A stretch of 64,000 nt of DNA from Tetracentron sinense (Eukaryota; Streptophyta; Magnoliopsida; Trochodendrales; Trochodendraceae): positions 6,224,047 through 6,288,046 of the forward strand of contig CM026570.1 of assembly GCA_015143295.1 (NCBI GenBank), in the 5' to 3' direction. The translations under genes and the position numbers were made by a program. Numbering within the stretch: the stretch's first letter is position 1; each line of letters begins with the position of its first letter. The notes below the pieces were generated by a model that worked only from the letters and a program-made list of their open reading frames with translations, ran no database searches and was not told the DNA's origin. Positions 13,301 through 23,970 of the stretch are shown piece after piece.

Positions 13301-13897
13301 TATCAATAGATATGAATGAAATCTTTTGGATAATAGATTATTCTATTTTTTTGATTTATTTAGTAATTTTTTTTAGAATGGATTGAATCTTATGATTTAA
13401 GATTTGAATCCTGATTTGAATCGAATCGGTCTTAAAACGATTTTACGATTCGATTACGATTTAACAACCTTGCTGGCATGTGGTATCCTCCATTGATAAA
13501 GCCATGCATCTCTTGGCTTTCAACAAGTCCCAACAGTTGGGTTATCCATAGTAGGAAGTTGGTTTGTGTCAAACGAATAGACACGAAGTTCCCTACATTC
13601 AAGGTCGAAGGATAGGGATACTTGGATGCTTGAGCAGAAGCCATTGATGAGAGGTTGAAGATGTAGGATGGAAAGCAAACACTCAGAAATGACATTATAG
13701 AGAAGATTGACTCAAGTCGATTTGACCCATCAAACCGACAACATGTATCCAACAATAATTTAAGATGTGCAAGAACTATTACCACACATGCAAGCTCACT
13801 AAGGAATAATGTAATGGATAAGGTTCAATCCCAACATCCTTAAATGGAAAAGCGTACTTAGAGATCTTTTAGAATAGGAGATTGTTCTTTTAGAATT

Positions 13898-13953
<56 letters not shown>

Positions 13954-16900
13954 CACTTTAGAAGTTTCTATTTTGTTGAGGAAAACAATCCCTTCAATCA
14001 TGGATTTTGAATTCATTTGAATTCCTTTAAATAAAGAAAGCTCACCCACACGGCTCACCTTGAATTGGTGAGCTTGAACCAGATCCTATAAAAGTATGCT
14101 TAACCATTCATGATTGCGCCTTGCGCCCTGTGACATTTGATGGTGATGGTCAAATATTCTTCGCCTTTTTTTCTTTTTCTTACTTTTTTATTCTTCTGTT
14201 TAATTCAAATACTTAACTATCTCGTATAAAGTGTTGTCTGCAAAGATACTTTCTATAATATTTCTAGTGATGTTGTGTTTTTTTTTTTTTTTTTAAAATT
14301 CTAGAGATGCAGAAAGCAAGCGTGAGATCACTGAAGAAGAAGTTAGAGGTATACTGGAAGTTATAGCAGCCACTGGGAAATTTTGGTATGCTTCCATTCT
14401 CATTAAGAATCCATCATTAAATCTTGGGCACTGTGATATGTACTGATTGCATGCAAGGAAATAGAGGCTATGAAGCCATTCATGAATTTGCTTCTTGCAT
14501 GTTGTTATATGTATTCATATTTCATAGGCACACACTCGAATTTTTTTCTTGCATGAAAACATATACATAGTCAATTCTTTAATGTTTATTGTTTATTTCA
14601 TCATCACAATCTTATTTCGTATAAGATTTATAACCAAATGGTGTTCTTCAATCTACAATTGAAAATCCAGACTTTGCACCCTTATTGATTAAGTTGCTCT
14701 TTTGTTTTTGGCCAAAACGTAACTTTGCTAAAAGGGAACAAGTTTACAAACAACTAACCAAGTGCTGGCACCTCAGATAGGGTCATGAAAAAGATAAAAA
14801 TCTAAGCTGGAGCAAAACAACAAAGCAAGAAAAGTGACATCTCCCCCCCAACACACACACACACGCAGAAAAAAAGCAAGAAAAGTGGAAAGAAGCCAAG
14901 CTACACTAAATAAGCTGGTTACTATACAAGATCACGTGAACAAGGAAACATAACCTATGTCCCAAATCAATCAAATAAAAGTAATCAAAACAGCAATCCA
15001 CGCTTTAGGGTCACTTGCTTTGTAATCTTTGACCCCCTTGGGAAGTGGGAACCCTCTTTAGCTAGAGTCTCCACTGCAGAGTTTACCTTCCGTACTGGAG
15101 GGAAGGTTTTTTTTTCCTCTTTGTTTCCTTTCTTTTGTCCCCTCCATTTTCTCTTATACACACATATTTGATGTCTTTAATTGATTTTCCAATGGAAGTG
15201 GTTATTCCAATTCACCACACTCCTAGTGGCTTAACCATACTTGCTGGGTTGGCATGGTTAGGACAACTTGTTTCCTTGTAGGGACTGAAAGAACAGTACG
15301 AGAGAAAGAACTGTCTGCGACTCTTTATAACAATGTTTGCTCCATCCACATCTTTCAGTCTAAATTTAGAATTTGAATTGCATTTTCGTTATAGCCTTAT
15401 TGGATGTGTTGTAGCTTTCTTGATAGTTTTAACTTTTAATAGCCATGGGAACAGATTCTGATACTAGATACATTGTACATCAAACATTTTGTCGGTGGCC
15501 CCTGATTTCTCACTGTATTGTTTGCTGTAGCTTTTGCAGGAATCAAAATCTAAAATTAGATGTTTACGTCATAGACAAGATGATATGATTTCATATTAAA
15601 ACATACATCCTCATGTTGCTTATGTTGTACTCCAGGAATGATTGGGATGCATTGAAGAGCTTGCTATCCTTCTGGCTGAAGCAGGTATGGGGAGGTATGC
15701 CAGTATGATAAGACTCCAGCTACTATGTACTGACTATTGATAATTTTTCTCTGTTGTTTTTTCCCGGATTGAAGTGCGTCTTAAGTCATTGATGGCCAAT
15801 GAATGATCCTTACCCTTAGTTTGAAATTGACTACATGAAGGTCCTGGCAGAGTATCCTGAGGCTAAGATGGCCGGTGATGAACAGAATTCTTCATTAGGA
15901 GAAACATATCCAGAGTTGGTAAAAAGATTGGATGAAGGTATTTCTTTAGCACTGTTACTTAACTTCTTTCTGTTGGTGTCCCAGTAATGATTTTAAATTC
16001 ACTATATATTGATAGAAACAATATATCTTGTTATTGTTACATCTGCATTTGTGTTTGTTACATGATTTTTTTTTCATTTTTCTCTTTCTAGAGTATTCTA
16101 AGGGATCATTATTATTATTTTTACTTGAGCTTTTTAAATCTTTGCTCGTCATATCATGCACTACTTATATCATTTATAAAATATTCAAGAACTGGTAATA
16201 TAGCACATATAATCGAGTATACCATTTATTTACAGTTCTCTATATTTCTCATTATCTTCTATTGTGATAATAAAACTAGCGGACATCCAAATTTGGCCAC
16301 TATTTAAGTTGTTCAGGTATAGCTATTGGATAACTTCAGGGTTCCACTAGCTGCATCTGAGAGGCTAACCGTTCTTGTGTGTATTCTGGGATCTGAGCTT
16401 TGGGTGGTAGGCTTATTTCTATTTTTCCCCCAGAAATGGTTAATTAGGTTTGCATGCTAGTTTAAATGCGGGTTTGGGTTTCCAGTTTCCACAAAGGAAA
16501 ATAATATATGGACTCTTCTATTTTGGCTTATGAGGGTTGCATGAATGGTGAGTCCACACATTAACAGATATATTTTGCTCTGTCTGCTTTCTTTTATATT
16601 CAATGAAGCCATTCACAGTGTAATGTTCTGCTTTGCAGCTCTTCTTTGCTTTATAGAAGGTCCTCCATTTACCCTGCAGAGGCTTTGTGAGGTGATATTT
16701 CAGTATTCATGTTCGCTCTTATGTTTTTTTTTGGTAACGGAGTGTGTCCCAAATCCTTCAAGGCTTGCATTACAATAGTGATCAGGGTGTTGTTAACTCC
16801 TGAGATGATCCCTCAGATTTTTCATTTGGCAGACTAAATGAGTCAGTAGTCCGAAATGAACTTCCAAAAGTACTTTAAATTTTGAAGCGAGATTTCATGT

Positions 16901-19022
16901 CATTCTTTTTAAGGGATTTTTAAAATTCGATTTGATAGTTTGTGCTTGTATTTTTCTTTTTAAAAACAAAAAAAAGTCCCCTAATTTCAACATGACTTCA
17001 CACTGTATCTGATTTCTTTGTTGGCATTGGCAGATCCTATTGGCTGCACGAAGCATATATCCCAATCTCTCAAAGCTTGCTCTAGCACTAGAAAAGGTTT
17101 GTAGGCAGAATAATTATTATAAATACAAGTCATTTTGCTGAGGATTTATAAGCCGTCAAGAAATGGTCTTGAGCAATGTCATTTTCTTCTGATTTGTTTT
17201 CTTTTATAAATATGAATTCACCTCAATCACTGACATCCCCTTGATCCTATTTTTATTCATGAGGTGTCCCCGCACAAGTTTCTCTTAAAAATAATAATAA
17301 TAATAGTACTAATGATAATAATAACAATTATTACAAATCTCCCGAGAAATACCTAATTTCTCGCGAGAAATACCAAGAAAAAATCTAATGTTTAAAACTC
17401 CGTTTTATCTTGGTATTTTAACAGTCTCGTGAGAAATATACTTTTCTCTTTTTATCACATAAATGTCCCGAGATTTTGTTGAGATTTAGCCGATATTTAT
17501 AAAAATTTCACAAAAAATATCCAATATTGTTGGTTTAATGAATTTCTAAATTAGTGATATTTATTACTATGTTTTGAAATTATAATTATAATTATAATCA
17601 TTGCCGAGATTTAGGTGAAATACCTGAAAAAAATTCCATATTTGAAAATCTCCTGATGAAAACTTCAACCGATTTAAATCCGAGAACGAGATTTGCAACA
17701 CTGATAATAACAATGGTAGTTGGAGTAGCATAGTTTAATAGTTTGTTTAGTTACTTAATCCAACAATTCCATAGGTTTGAGCTTGACTAGCTGGAAGGCG
17801 TCAATCCAGAAATTATCTACAGTCCATAATTCGTGATTTCTTTTTTTGCAATGCTTGTCAGTAGGGTTAGTATCGGTTTGAAAGGGTGGAGTATCAACAA
17901 AGCTCAAATTCATTGTTTGACAGGAGTCTTATATTTTTTGATTATCTTCGATAAACTTTTAAGTAACAAAGAGGATAAATAGACTTTATAATACAATATC
18001 ATTGAAGTGAAGGGATTTAGCATGCCAGCTGCTGGATTTAGCCTATTTTGCAAATAGGCTGTTGTGGAAAATCGGTTTGCATTTATACTTACCGTTTATG
18101 CACAGTTTTGCATAAAACCTCATAGGGTGCTTCCGTTAGAGTTTGAATCAAAAGAGAAAAATTAATTAAAGCCACATAAAGCATGGGATTAGTTCTAATA
18201 GAAGCATCCAATGAGGTGTATGCAAAACTGTGCATTAACCTTGAGTTTATATGCAAATCGTATTTTCATAACGACCTTGCAAAATAGTCTAACCAGCAGC
18301 TGGGATGCTAAAATCCCTAAAAGTAACAATAGTACCGAGAACAAGAAGAATAATAGAAGATGTATTATTATACAGCAAAATATTTTATAATACAGCTGAA
18401 AAGAACAAAGTAACTTCTCTTCAGTTTTTATTGGTCTAAAAGACAAGATGGTAAACTTCTTCAGTTTAGATCACATATTCATTTTTTATATGGGTTTTTT
18501 TTTTCTCGGTAATGGAGGGTGTCCCAAACCTTTCGAGGCAAGGACTAGTCCCTTCGTGTGTCCGCACTGACCTACTCGGAATTTTCCCTTTGTTTGTTGA
18601 TTTGCTAATCAGATGCTTATTGCACTTTCTTTTGTTTAATATCAATATTTGGGCTTAGCCTTCATGGTTCATCATATTTTTTTTCCTGTTTGTAGAATTT
18701 GTTGGTGACATCTACTCTGTCCATTTGTACCGATCCGTATCCATCAACTATAATACAAAAATTGGACGAACCAGACAAAGGAAGTGAGTGCCCCCAAGTT
18801 CTCTCTAATCCAGTACAAAATGGAATCGAAATTATTGTAAATGACGGAGATGAAGAAATGGCAGAGGCAGAGGAGGTAAATGAAGACAATCAGACCATTG
18901 ACATGGAGGCCTTGGAAGAATTGATCAAATCATCAGAAACGAGCTCTGTGCCAAGCACTGATTCTGAACCCCCTGGTGAGTCCTCTCCATCAGGTGAGCA
19001 GCTCAATTCTACAAGCTCATAG
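7364..19022 (+). CDS. PPP4R2: Serine/threonine-protein phosphatase 4 regulatory subunit 2 (PPP4R2), 264 aa
   Basis: Coding exons by splice signals and continuous frame: 7364-7488, 14305-14385, 15636-15684, 15841-15937, 16639-16691, 17034-17096, 18696-19022 (795 bp with stop). The core is the PPP4R2 domain, with landmarks EEVRGILEVIAATGKFW, WDALKSLLSF, EYPEAKM, ETYPELVKRLDEA, FIEGPPFTLQRLCE, YPNLSKLALALEKNLLVTS. The tail is acidic, then Ser-rich (residues about 180-264), as is usual for the family. In known systems the subunit binds the PP4 catalytic subunit together with R3 and serves in DNA-damage and RNA-related dephosphorylation; here that is inferred from homology. The start was chosen because it gives an open first exon ending in NHG that joins in frame. 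Exon 4 could instead start at 15820, adding seven residues. Intron 1 is 6.8 kb and holds a copia fossil. No lesion was seen. Confidence 0.9.
10400..10782 (+). mobile_element. L1-type LINE fragment, internally duplicated, inside the copia fossil
   Basis: The plus strand encodes the zinc-binding tail of a plant L1 reverse transcriptase (EETMDHLLLHCP), followed by MGVDWVFPSSFTNFLSCW and GREALWTVFP. The segment GGGATTTTTCCTCTCCCGCA to GGGAGGCTCTTTGGA occurs twice in tandem (about 10.50-10.63 and 10.64-10.77 kb). It separates the copia WHQHL and GHPHV blocks, so it inserted after the copia element. Neither end nor a poly-A tail is visible, so it is a 5'- and 3'-truncated piece. Confidence 0.65.
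10945..11201. mobile_element. Foldback MITE, copy 4
   Basis: The arms are GAGAGTTCAATCACACCC, CCAACACATGTCCCTTTTAA on the left, and the complementary GGACACGTGTTGG, GTGTGATTGAACTCTC on the right. The loop is A/T-rich. A further half-arm (TTAAAAGGGACATGTGTTGG) lies just upstream at 10.79 kb, next to the LINE fragment. It sits inside the copia fossil. Confidence 0.65.
12722..13472. mobile_element. hAT-type MITE inside the copia gag region
   Basis: It starts with GGTTGTTAAATCC and ends with GATTTAACAACC. The inner arms repeat ACGATTCAAATC/GATTTGAATC motifs. It is flanked by TGGCATG at 12714-12720 and 13474-13480, a 7-8 bp duplication. The copia gag-like sequence continues on both sides, so the order of insertion is clear. 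No transposase. Confidence 0.7.
13902..13953. repeat. (CT)n(AT)n microsatellite
   Basis: A CT run followed directly by an AT run inside the right LTR-like end of the copia fossil. It is missing from the equivalent position of the left end, so it expanded after the two ends separated. Confidence 0.9.
14386..15635 (+). other. PPP4R2 intron 2, no element recognised
   Basis: The intron runs from GTATGC at 14386 to TCCAG at 15635. It is AT-rich with short (CA)n and poly-C runs near 14.84-14.86 kb. No repeat boundaries or conserved coding frames were seen. Confidence 0.6.
17322..17702. mobile_element. Probable MITE in PPP4R2 intron 6
   Basis: Left end TTACAAATCTCCCGAGAAA and the complement of the right end (TTGCAAATCTCGTTCTCGG) form inverted repeats. 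ATAATAAC-like sequence occurs on both sides, consistent with an 8-bp duplication, though the region is ATA-rich and this could be chance. Its right edge coincides with the start of the segmental duplication shared with 39.16 kb. Confidence 0.5.
18011..18318. mobile_element. MITE with ~120 bp inverted repeats, PPP4R2 intron 6
   Basis: It begins AGGGATTTAGCATGCCAGC and ends GCTGGGATGCTAAAATCCCT. The inverted similarity continues inward through TATTTTGCAA, TTTGCAT and TGCACAGTTTTGCAT. Copy 2 of the duplication retains only the left half (39.43 kb), so the insertion predates the duplication. The target duplication is unclear. Confidence 0.7.
18500..18590 (-). mobile_element. SINE-like fragment, second family
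   Basis: On the minus strand: GGACTAGTCCTTGCCTCGAA, GGTTTGGGACACCCTCCATT, CCGAGAAAAAAAA. The same blocks recur at about 16.73-16.77 kb, 20.15-20.21 kb (opposite orientation) and 27.46-27.53 kb. The terminal A run and dispersal suggest a SINE or short LINE tail. No internal Pol III boxes could be assigned. Confidence 0.4.
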
Positions 19023-21166
19023 GCCTATTTTTTTCATTTTTTTGGCGGGCAGGATGGGTGAGGCTCATATTTCTCCTATTTGGGCCACAGATTAGCCCCC
19101 ATATATTCTGATAATGGGGTTTGTTCGACTAGGAAATCGAAATCTGCAACCGCTTGAGTAAGCTAGCGCTACTAGCTACTACACTTAGCATTGCCACATT
19201 GTACGGAACATGTATTCTTACCCACATTTCTACTTGGATGCTGTATTTATGAGAGACTCGCAAGAATGACTTGGGTTCTTCTGAGCTATAAAACCTTGGT
19301 GATAATGCCAAAAGAAGTTTGCAATTTTTTTTTTCCATTTTTGGTCATGAACATTCTCAACTATGCATCTTTAATTTGTAATCTCCGTTTGTGTGTTCGT
19401 AGTGGCCTCTTTGATCAGATGTTGCTACTGTGGTGACTTAATGTGGTTTATGGATCATTTGATTGAGCAGGTTTTCGGCCATGAAATCTATGTTCATGAT
19501 GAATGACCACCGGCTATCTGATTAGGTTGACGTGTGTAGGACTGGATTTTGGTATTAGTTCATAGTGATCATAGTTAAAACCGTCAGAACTTGAGCTAAA
19601 ATGAACATAAGATGTTTGCTTAATTAGCTGAACAAATCCAAGGCACAGAAACAGGCCCTGAACGTAGCTTCCCTATGGTCTAGTAGGCCAGCACTTTCCC
19701 TCAATCTTTATATCTCTTAGTAAATTAAAAGCACCTTGTTTAATTGTAGATGCAGGATAACTACCAACCAGAGCGAAAAAAGAGTGCAGCTTCTCGTCAT
19801 CAATTCATCATTGTACGGACTTGGAATGGTAGCAGCATGAGCGGTATCTGGCCCTCACTAAGTTGCTTCCCAATCCAGGAGGCAAGATAGGGGACGGGCT
19901 GTAAAGCTCAAATTCAAGAATGGATGTATCTATGTTTCAACATGAAAAATGAATGTATTACTGAGCTATCGATACCCTTGCAACTTTCATTTTAACCAAG
20001 GAAAACACTTATCCGACCACGTAATTGTCTTTGACGGACCAAGGTATCAATTAACAAGTACAACCAAAAGATATGAAAAATGCCTAGGCAAAACTTCTTG
20101 CAGAAAAGGAATACAAAATGAAGATCAATTGTGAAAATTTCGAGTGGGGTTGGTGTGGACACCCGAAGGGACTAGTCCTTGCCTCGAAGGGTTTGGGTCA
20201 CTCTCCGAACAGCACTCAAATGTCTTCCTTGACAATACGCAGCTATACCTACCCAGGTAAGTTTTGTGGACCACCCGAGGTCCTCAGTCACCATATTGGC
20301 TCATCGATACATGCCCTCGGCTTAACCCTGGAGACTATAACATTCATATTGATCCATAATCTCCAAGTGAAAAATGTCTTCCTTTGGTGCATTCGATAAT
20401 GGCTTTAGAGACTAGAGAGTTCCCTTCTATTACTATGTCTGTCACCCTCAATTCTAGAGCTATAATAAACCCTCGTATTAGCACCCAACTTTCTGTTGCT
20501 AAGTCTTACTAAGGGACTCACAGAGCCACACAACTAAGTCTTACTAAGGGACTCACAGAGCCACACTAACACATTTCGCGACTATCTTTTTAATAGGTAA
20601 GTAGCTAGTCTTACTAAGGGACTCACAGAGCCACACTAACACATTTCGCGACTCTCGAGAATGCTTCTTACTATTGTCTGCTACACAATTTTGTAGCAGT
20701 GTACTGTTAGAATGGCGATAATTATAAATCACGACAGAACTTGTGTTTTATTTTATTTGTTGGGTTTCAAGATGAGTAGGGTCCCTAGGGATGTTGATAC
20801 CTACTTATTTTGTTGTACGTCTTTTTCTTTTTTAATATATCTGGTTGGGGTCCTGCCTAACCCAGCTTACTTAAGTTTCTTATGCAAGGATACAAATATG
20901 CATACTCAAAGGGAGAAATTGTAATTATAGGATTTATTTTAATTGGGGGAAAGAGGACACTATTCCTTTTATTTTCTCTGAATTAATTATTTATGCACCT
21001 TATGTTGGGTAATTCATAAATACATATTTCCCTTTCTTCTGTTTTACAAAAACCAAAGTAATAGTTAGCTCTTCCCCTTGTGTATAGACCTTGATTTAGG
21101 AAGCTCTTGCTTTTCTCAGCCATGTAATGTCTGTATAGTTCATCTCATGCTCATCAGAATCGGTCA
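19023..21166. other. Intergenic DNA between PPP4R2 and SWEET copy 1
   Basis: Holds the presumed 3' UTRs of both converging genes. It contains a short tandem repeat at 20.51-20.65 kb and a patch (AATATATCTGGTTGGGGTCC, about 20.83 kb) that resembles the L1 tail at 42.2 kb. No additional gene was recognised. Confidence 0.6.
20507..20652. repeat. Three copies of a ~30-bp unit
   Basis: AGTCTTACTAAGGGACTCAC followed by AGAGCCACAC occurs three times (starts near 20.50, 20.54 and 20.61 kb). The last two copies also share ACACATTTCGCGACT. Copy 2 of the segmental duplication has a single decayed version near 40.09 kb. Confidence 0.85.
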
Positions 21167-22653
21167 TCACACGTTTGATTCGTTCTGCTCGAGAAGTTTG
21201 TTGCAGCCACCCTGGTTCACCATTGTGTCTACTGGCTGATCACTTGTGTGCATCTTTGGATTCTCTGTTGTGCTCATGTCTATAACAGTAGCCAGTTCAT
21301 GTAGCTTAAGCTCTGTTACTAAATCTGTTACTAATTCCGTTACTAAATCCTTCTTTGTGTCCTTGTAGATAATGTATAAGATCATTTGAGCGATTCCGAA
21401 GGCGAACCCCAAGACATTCGGTAGCTAATCGTGCAATGGCAAGTGCAGAAAATAGATAATTAAAATATCAGTAATGACCACCATGGAGGGGAGAAAATTT
21501 TGAACTGTAATAGGGACGTCTAGGTTACTTACTGCTATATAGAAATCCTTTATCAAGAGGCCATAGAAGAACCACATGATGGCACAGAGAGTGAGGAAGA
21601 AGGACAGTAAGAATGGCATGTACTCTACGCTCTTTGTTCTTATCACTAGGCCCTGGTGAACAAAATTGAACAAAATGAACATTAGTGTCAAAGACCAACT
21701 GTCTACAATTACAATACTCTTGAAGCTTTCTGGCTCTTGCATATATTATGCATTCTCATACAATGTTTGAATGTTGTATAAATGGCATCCAACCGATGCA
21801 CATGCATGCCGAATATTAATCCAAACACTACAACTGATGGGCAAACTATAAGTTTCTAACAGGCTTACTTCGAATAAATGTTACACACCCATGATTTTTC
21901 TTGCTTAAACAAGCTCATTGAACAATAAAAGATTTATGAAATCACACAGAACGCGTTTGGTTTAGCCTATTTAAGGCGACTTAAATCACTTTTAGGCGAT
22001 TATCTTTTTCCCCTACTGAATGGGGGTGTTTGATTGTCACATAAACAATCACTATTGCAGTAGGAAAAAAAACATGTTAAAAAGGTTGACCAGTTTGGAA
22101 CTGTTTTTTTGTAGCAAAAAATGCTTTTTTTTAATGGCTTAATTGGGTATTTTTGTGACAGAATCCGGAAATGTGTGTCATCTACACAAGTGCAGTCTGT
22201 TCGGATAACTGCTTTTTCCTGCATGTTAACCAAACATGTTAATTGCCTGAAGCCTTTTCTGTTTTTTTGGTCTAATATGCCTATAAGGGGTTGAATAATC
22301 TGAACAAAATGCGGATGTAATTTAATTGTAAGCAGTACCATGATGCTGAGAGGTGCGGCAAATACGGTGACGGAGAAGACAGCACAGATCCATCCGACAA
22401 TCGAAACTCGTCGGGACCCCTCTGAGAGTAGGAATGTGAATAGAATGATTAGCCCATATAACCCTACGTTTAGCAGGAATAGCAGCTTCACTGTAAAGAT
22501 CTGCAAAGCACCAAACACCAGACCTCATATTTAGTGAACAAAATCATTACATCAAAGAAGAAGATAACACTGATATTTTTTAGGAAAATTCACAAAATTC
22601 TTTGTAATGATCACTGTTGAAAACAAGATAAGGAAGGCTAGTAATGATGCACC

Positions 22654-22687
<34 letters not shown>

Positions 22688-23177
22688 CCACCTTGGCCAT
22701 TTTAGGTGCATATACCAAGTACATTATTAGGTATGTAGCTTCAATGACACATCCTATGGAGTTAATGGTGATGAGCATCAACCCATTTGTCTTGAGGAAG
22801 GCATAATATAGTAATAACATGGCACTAAAAAGTGCTACTGCATAAGGTAGTGATTGAAAACCTTCTGTTGATTTCCTCTTATAAATCCTATAATAGGTTG
22901 GCCTGAAAAAAAGTACAAAAGAATCAGATTATCTTAGCAATAAATTCATATATATATGTAGTAATTATTCATATAATCTCTTGGAGCTTACAGTGGGGCC
23001 AGGTACACCATGAATGACACAATATTACCTACAGAGAATGTGAAACCAAACAAAAACAAGAGATCAGAGAAAAGAAATGAAATGAACTGCAAAAGGGTTG
23101 TGGGGGAGATGAAACTGATGTTTGATACCTAGAATGCCAAACACAAAGGCCATGTGAGGGACAGTTATATTTGCCAT
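21167..23177 (-). CDS. SWEET: SWEET sugar transporter, clade III type, copy 1 (278 aa)
   Basis: Six exons (minus strand): 23129-23177, 22992-23028, 22692-22902, 22339-22500, 21533-21652, 21167-21424. Internal exon sizes 37, 211, 162 and 120 bp are the canonical SWEET pattern, and all junctions are GT-AG in frame. Two MtN3/saliva triple-helix units lie at about residues 9-97 and 132-217, with seven predicted membrane helices. Landmarks are [25 protein letters not shown] (N76), [19 protein letters not shown] (W180) and LPNVLGF (N196). Clade III members export mainly sucrose across the plasma membrane; substrate here is inferred. Oddities: Leu59 replaces the pocket Trp that follows SAML; Cys176 stands where AtSWEET13 has Ser; Gly154 replaces the usual Arg after SIM; the C-tail has a [12 protein letters not shown] repeat absent from copy 2. 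The ATG at 23177 gives the usual short N-terminus before MAFVFGILG. Confidence 0.95.
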
Positions 23178-23255
23178 TCTTGGGGTGAAGCTCTTTGTGG
23201 GATGGTGCTCTTGGACACTAGAAAGAGCTTATGCCAATTCTCTTCCCTGAATGCA

Positions 23256-23263
23256 TTTATATA
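23256..23263 (-). promoter_or_regulatory. TATA box of SWEET copy 1
   Basis: TATATAAA on the minus strand, about 80 bp upstream of the start codon. It is conserved at the same distance in copy 2. Position and motif only. Confidence 0.6.
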
Positions 23264-23970
23264 AGCACCAAAAAGTGTAGATTATGGGCTTGGAATGGTA
23301 GTTTGCTTTTGAAGCTTTCTTCATAAGCCGTTTAGCTTGCTTTGAAAACATTTGGCTTTGAGCTACAGGACAAAATGCTCTTTCATGGGTACTGTTCTAT
23401 AGTTGTATGCCAGCTTACATGAATTGTGTAGACCAAAGTGGGCTTCTTAAGGCCCATTCCATCTGGTTCTTGGCTAGCTCATTGGTATATCATTTGAAGC
23501 TTCAAGAGAGGTATGGCCTAGCTTTGTGAATCCATGAGATTGTCAATGGGCCTTTCCCTAGGAGGCGAATTGAGTACGCTTTCTTTCCAGCTTAACTTGC
23601 CGAGAGGCGTTTAGCTGTTGAATCTACCGCCATCACCTTTATAAAATTGCCGCAAGTTTTTTATGCAAATAAAATGAGAAACTGAAAAAAAAAACCTCTC
23701 TTACTATAGTTGGCATCAAATCTTTGTTACTTTTTAAGTTGAAAAATGTTACCTTAACGAAGTACTGTAAAAAGTTCGGCTTAGGTCCAATTTCCATGAA
23801 GGTTAATTATTTGTTAAGTTTGTAAGCACTCTCTACTTATGCCAACAAAAAAAACATAATTTATACTATGTTTGTATTATTATGTCCTCAGACTAATTAA
23901 GCAATTGGTGCAAAGCAAAAACTCCCTTACAACTAATAATGAAGTACCATAAGAGGGGAAAAGTCTCTAT

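Larger units (their letters stand above)
7721..14082 (-). mobile_element. Ty1/copia LTR retrotransposon fossil in PPP4R2 intron 1
   Basis: An old, many-times-broken copia element on the minus strand. Gag-like sequence lies at about 12.16-13.66 kb (N-terminal NVGNFVSIRLTQTNFLLW). Pre-integrase and integrase matches lie at about 9.9-11.6 kb (VWHQHL, GHPHVQVANYL). Reverse transcriptase is at about 8.9-9.3 kb (YGLRQAPRAWF, LLYVDDII), and the RNase H side at about 8.2-8.7 kb. LTR-like ends of about 320-360 bp lie at 7721-8037 and 13725-14082, but they are inverted relative to each other instead of direct. It is itself interrupted by an L1 fragment, a foldback MITE and a hAT MITE. Confidence 0.8.
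17703..23970. repeat. Segmental duplication, copy 1 (end of PPP4R2 plus SWEET gene)
   Basis: The sequence from AACAATGGTAGTTGGAGTAG onward aligns with 39.16-44.04 kb in the same orientation. It includes the last PPP4R2 intron and exon, the intergenic DNA, the whole SWEET gene and about 800 bp upstream of it. Alignment ends near AGTACCATAAGAGGGGAAAAG. This copy is about 6.3 kb and the other about 4.9 kb. The main difference is a deletion in copy 2 from the middle of the MITE to the last part of PPP4R2 exon 7. Confidence 0.85.

Noticed and set aside
16312-16409. Exon candidate (CTATTGGATAACTTCAGGGT...) between PPP4R2 exons 4 and 5
   Set aside because: It would read into a stop in the frame set by exon 4, while exon 4 joins directly and in frame to exon 5 at 16639.
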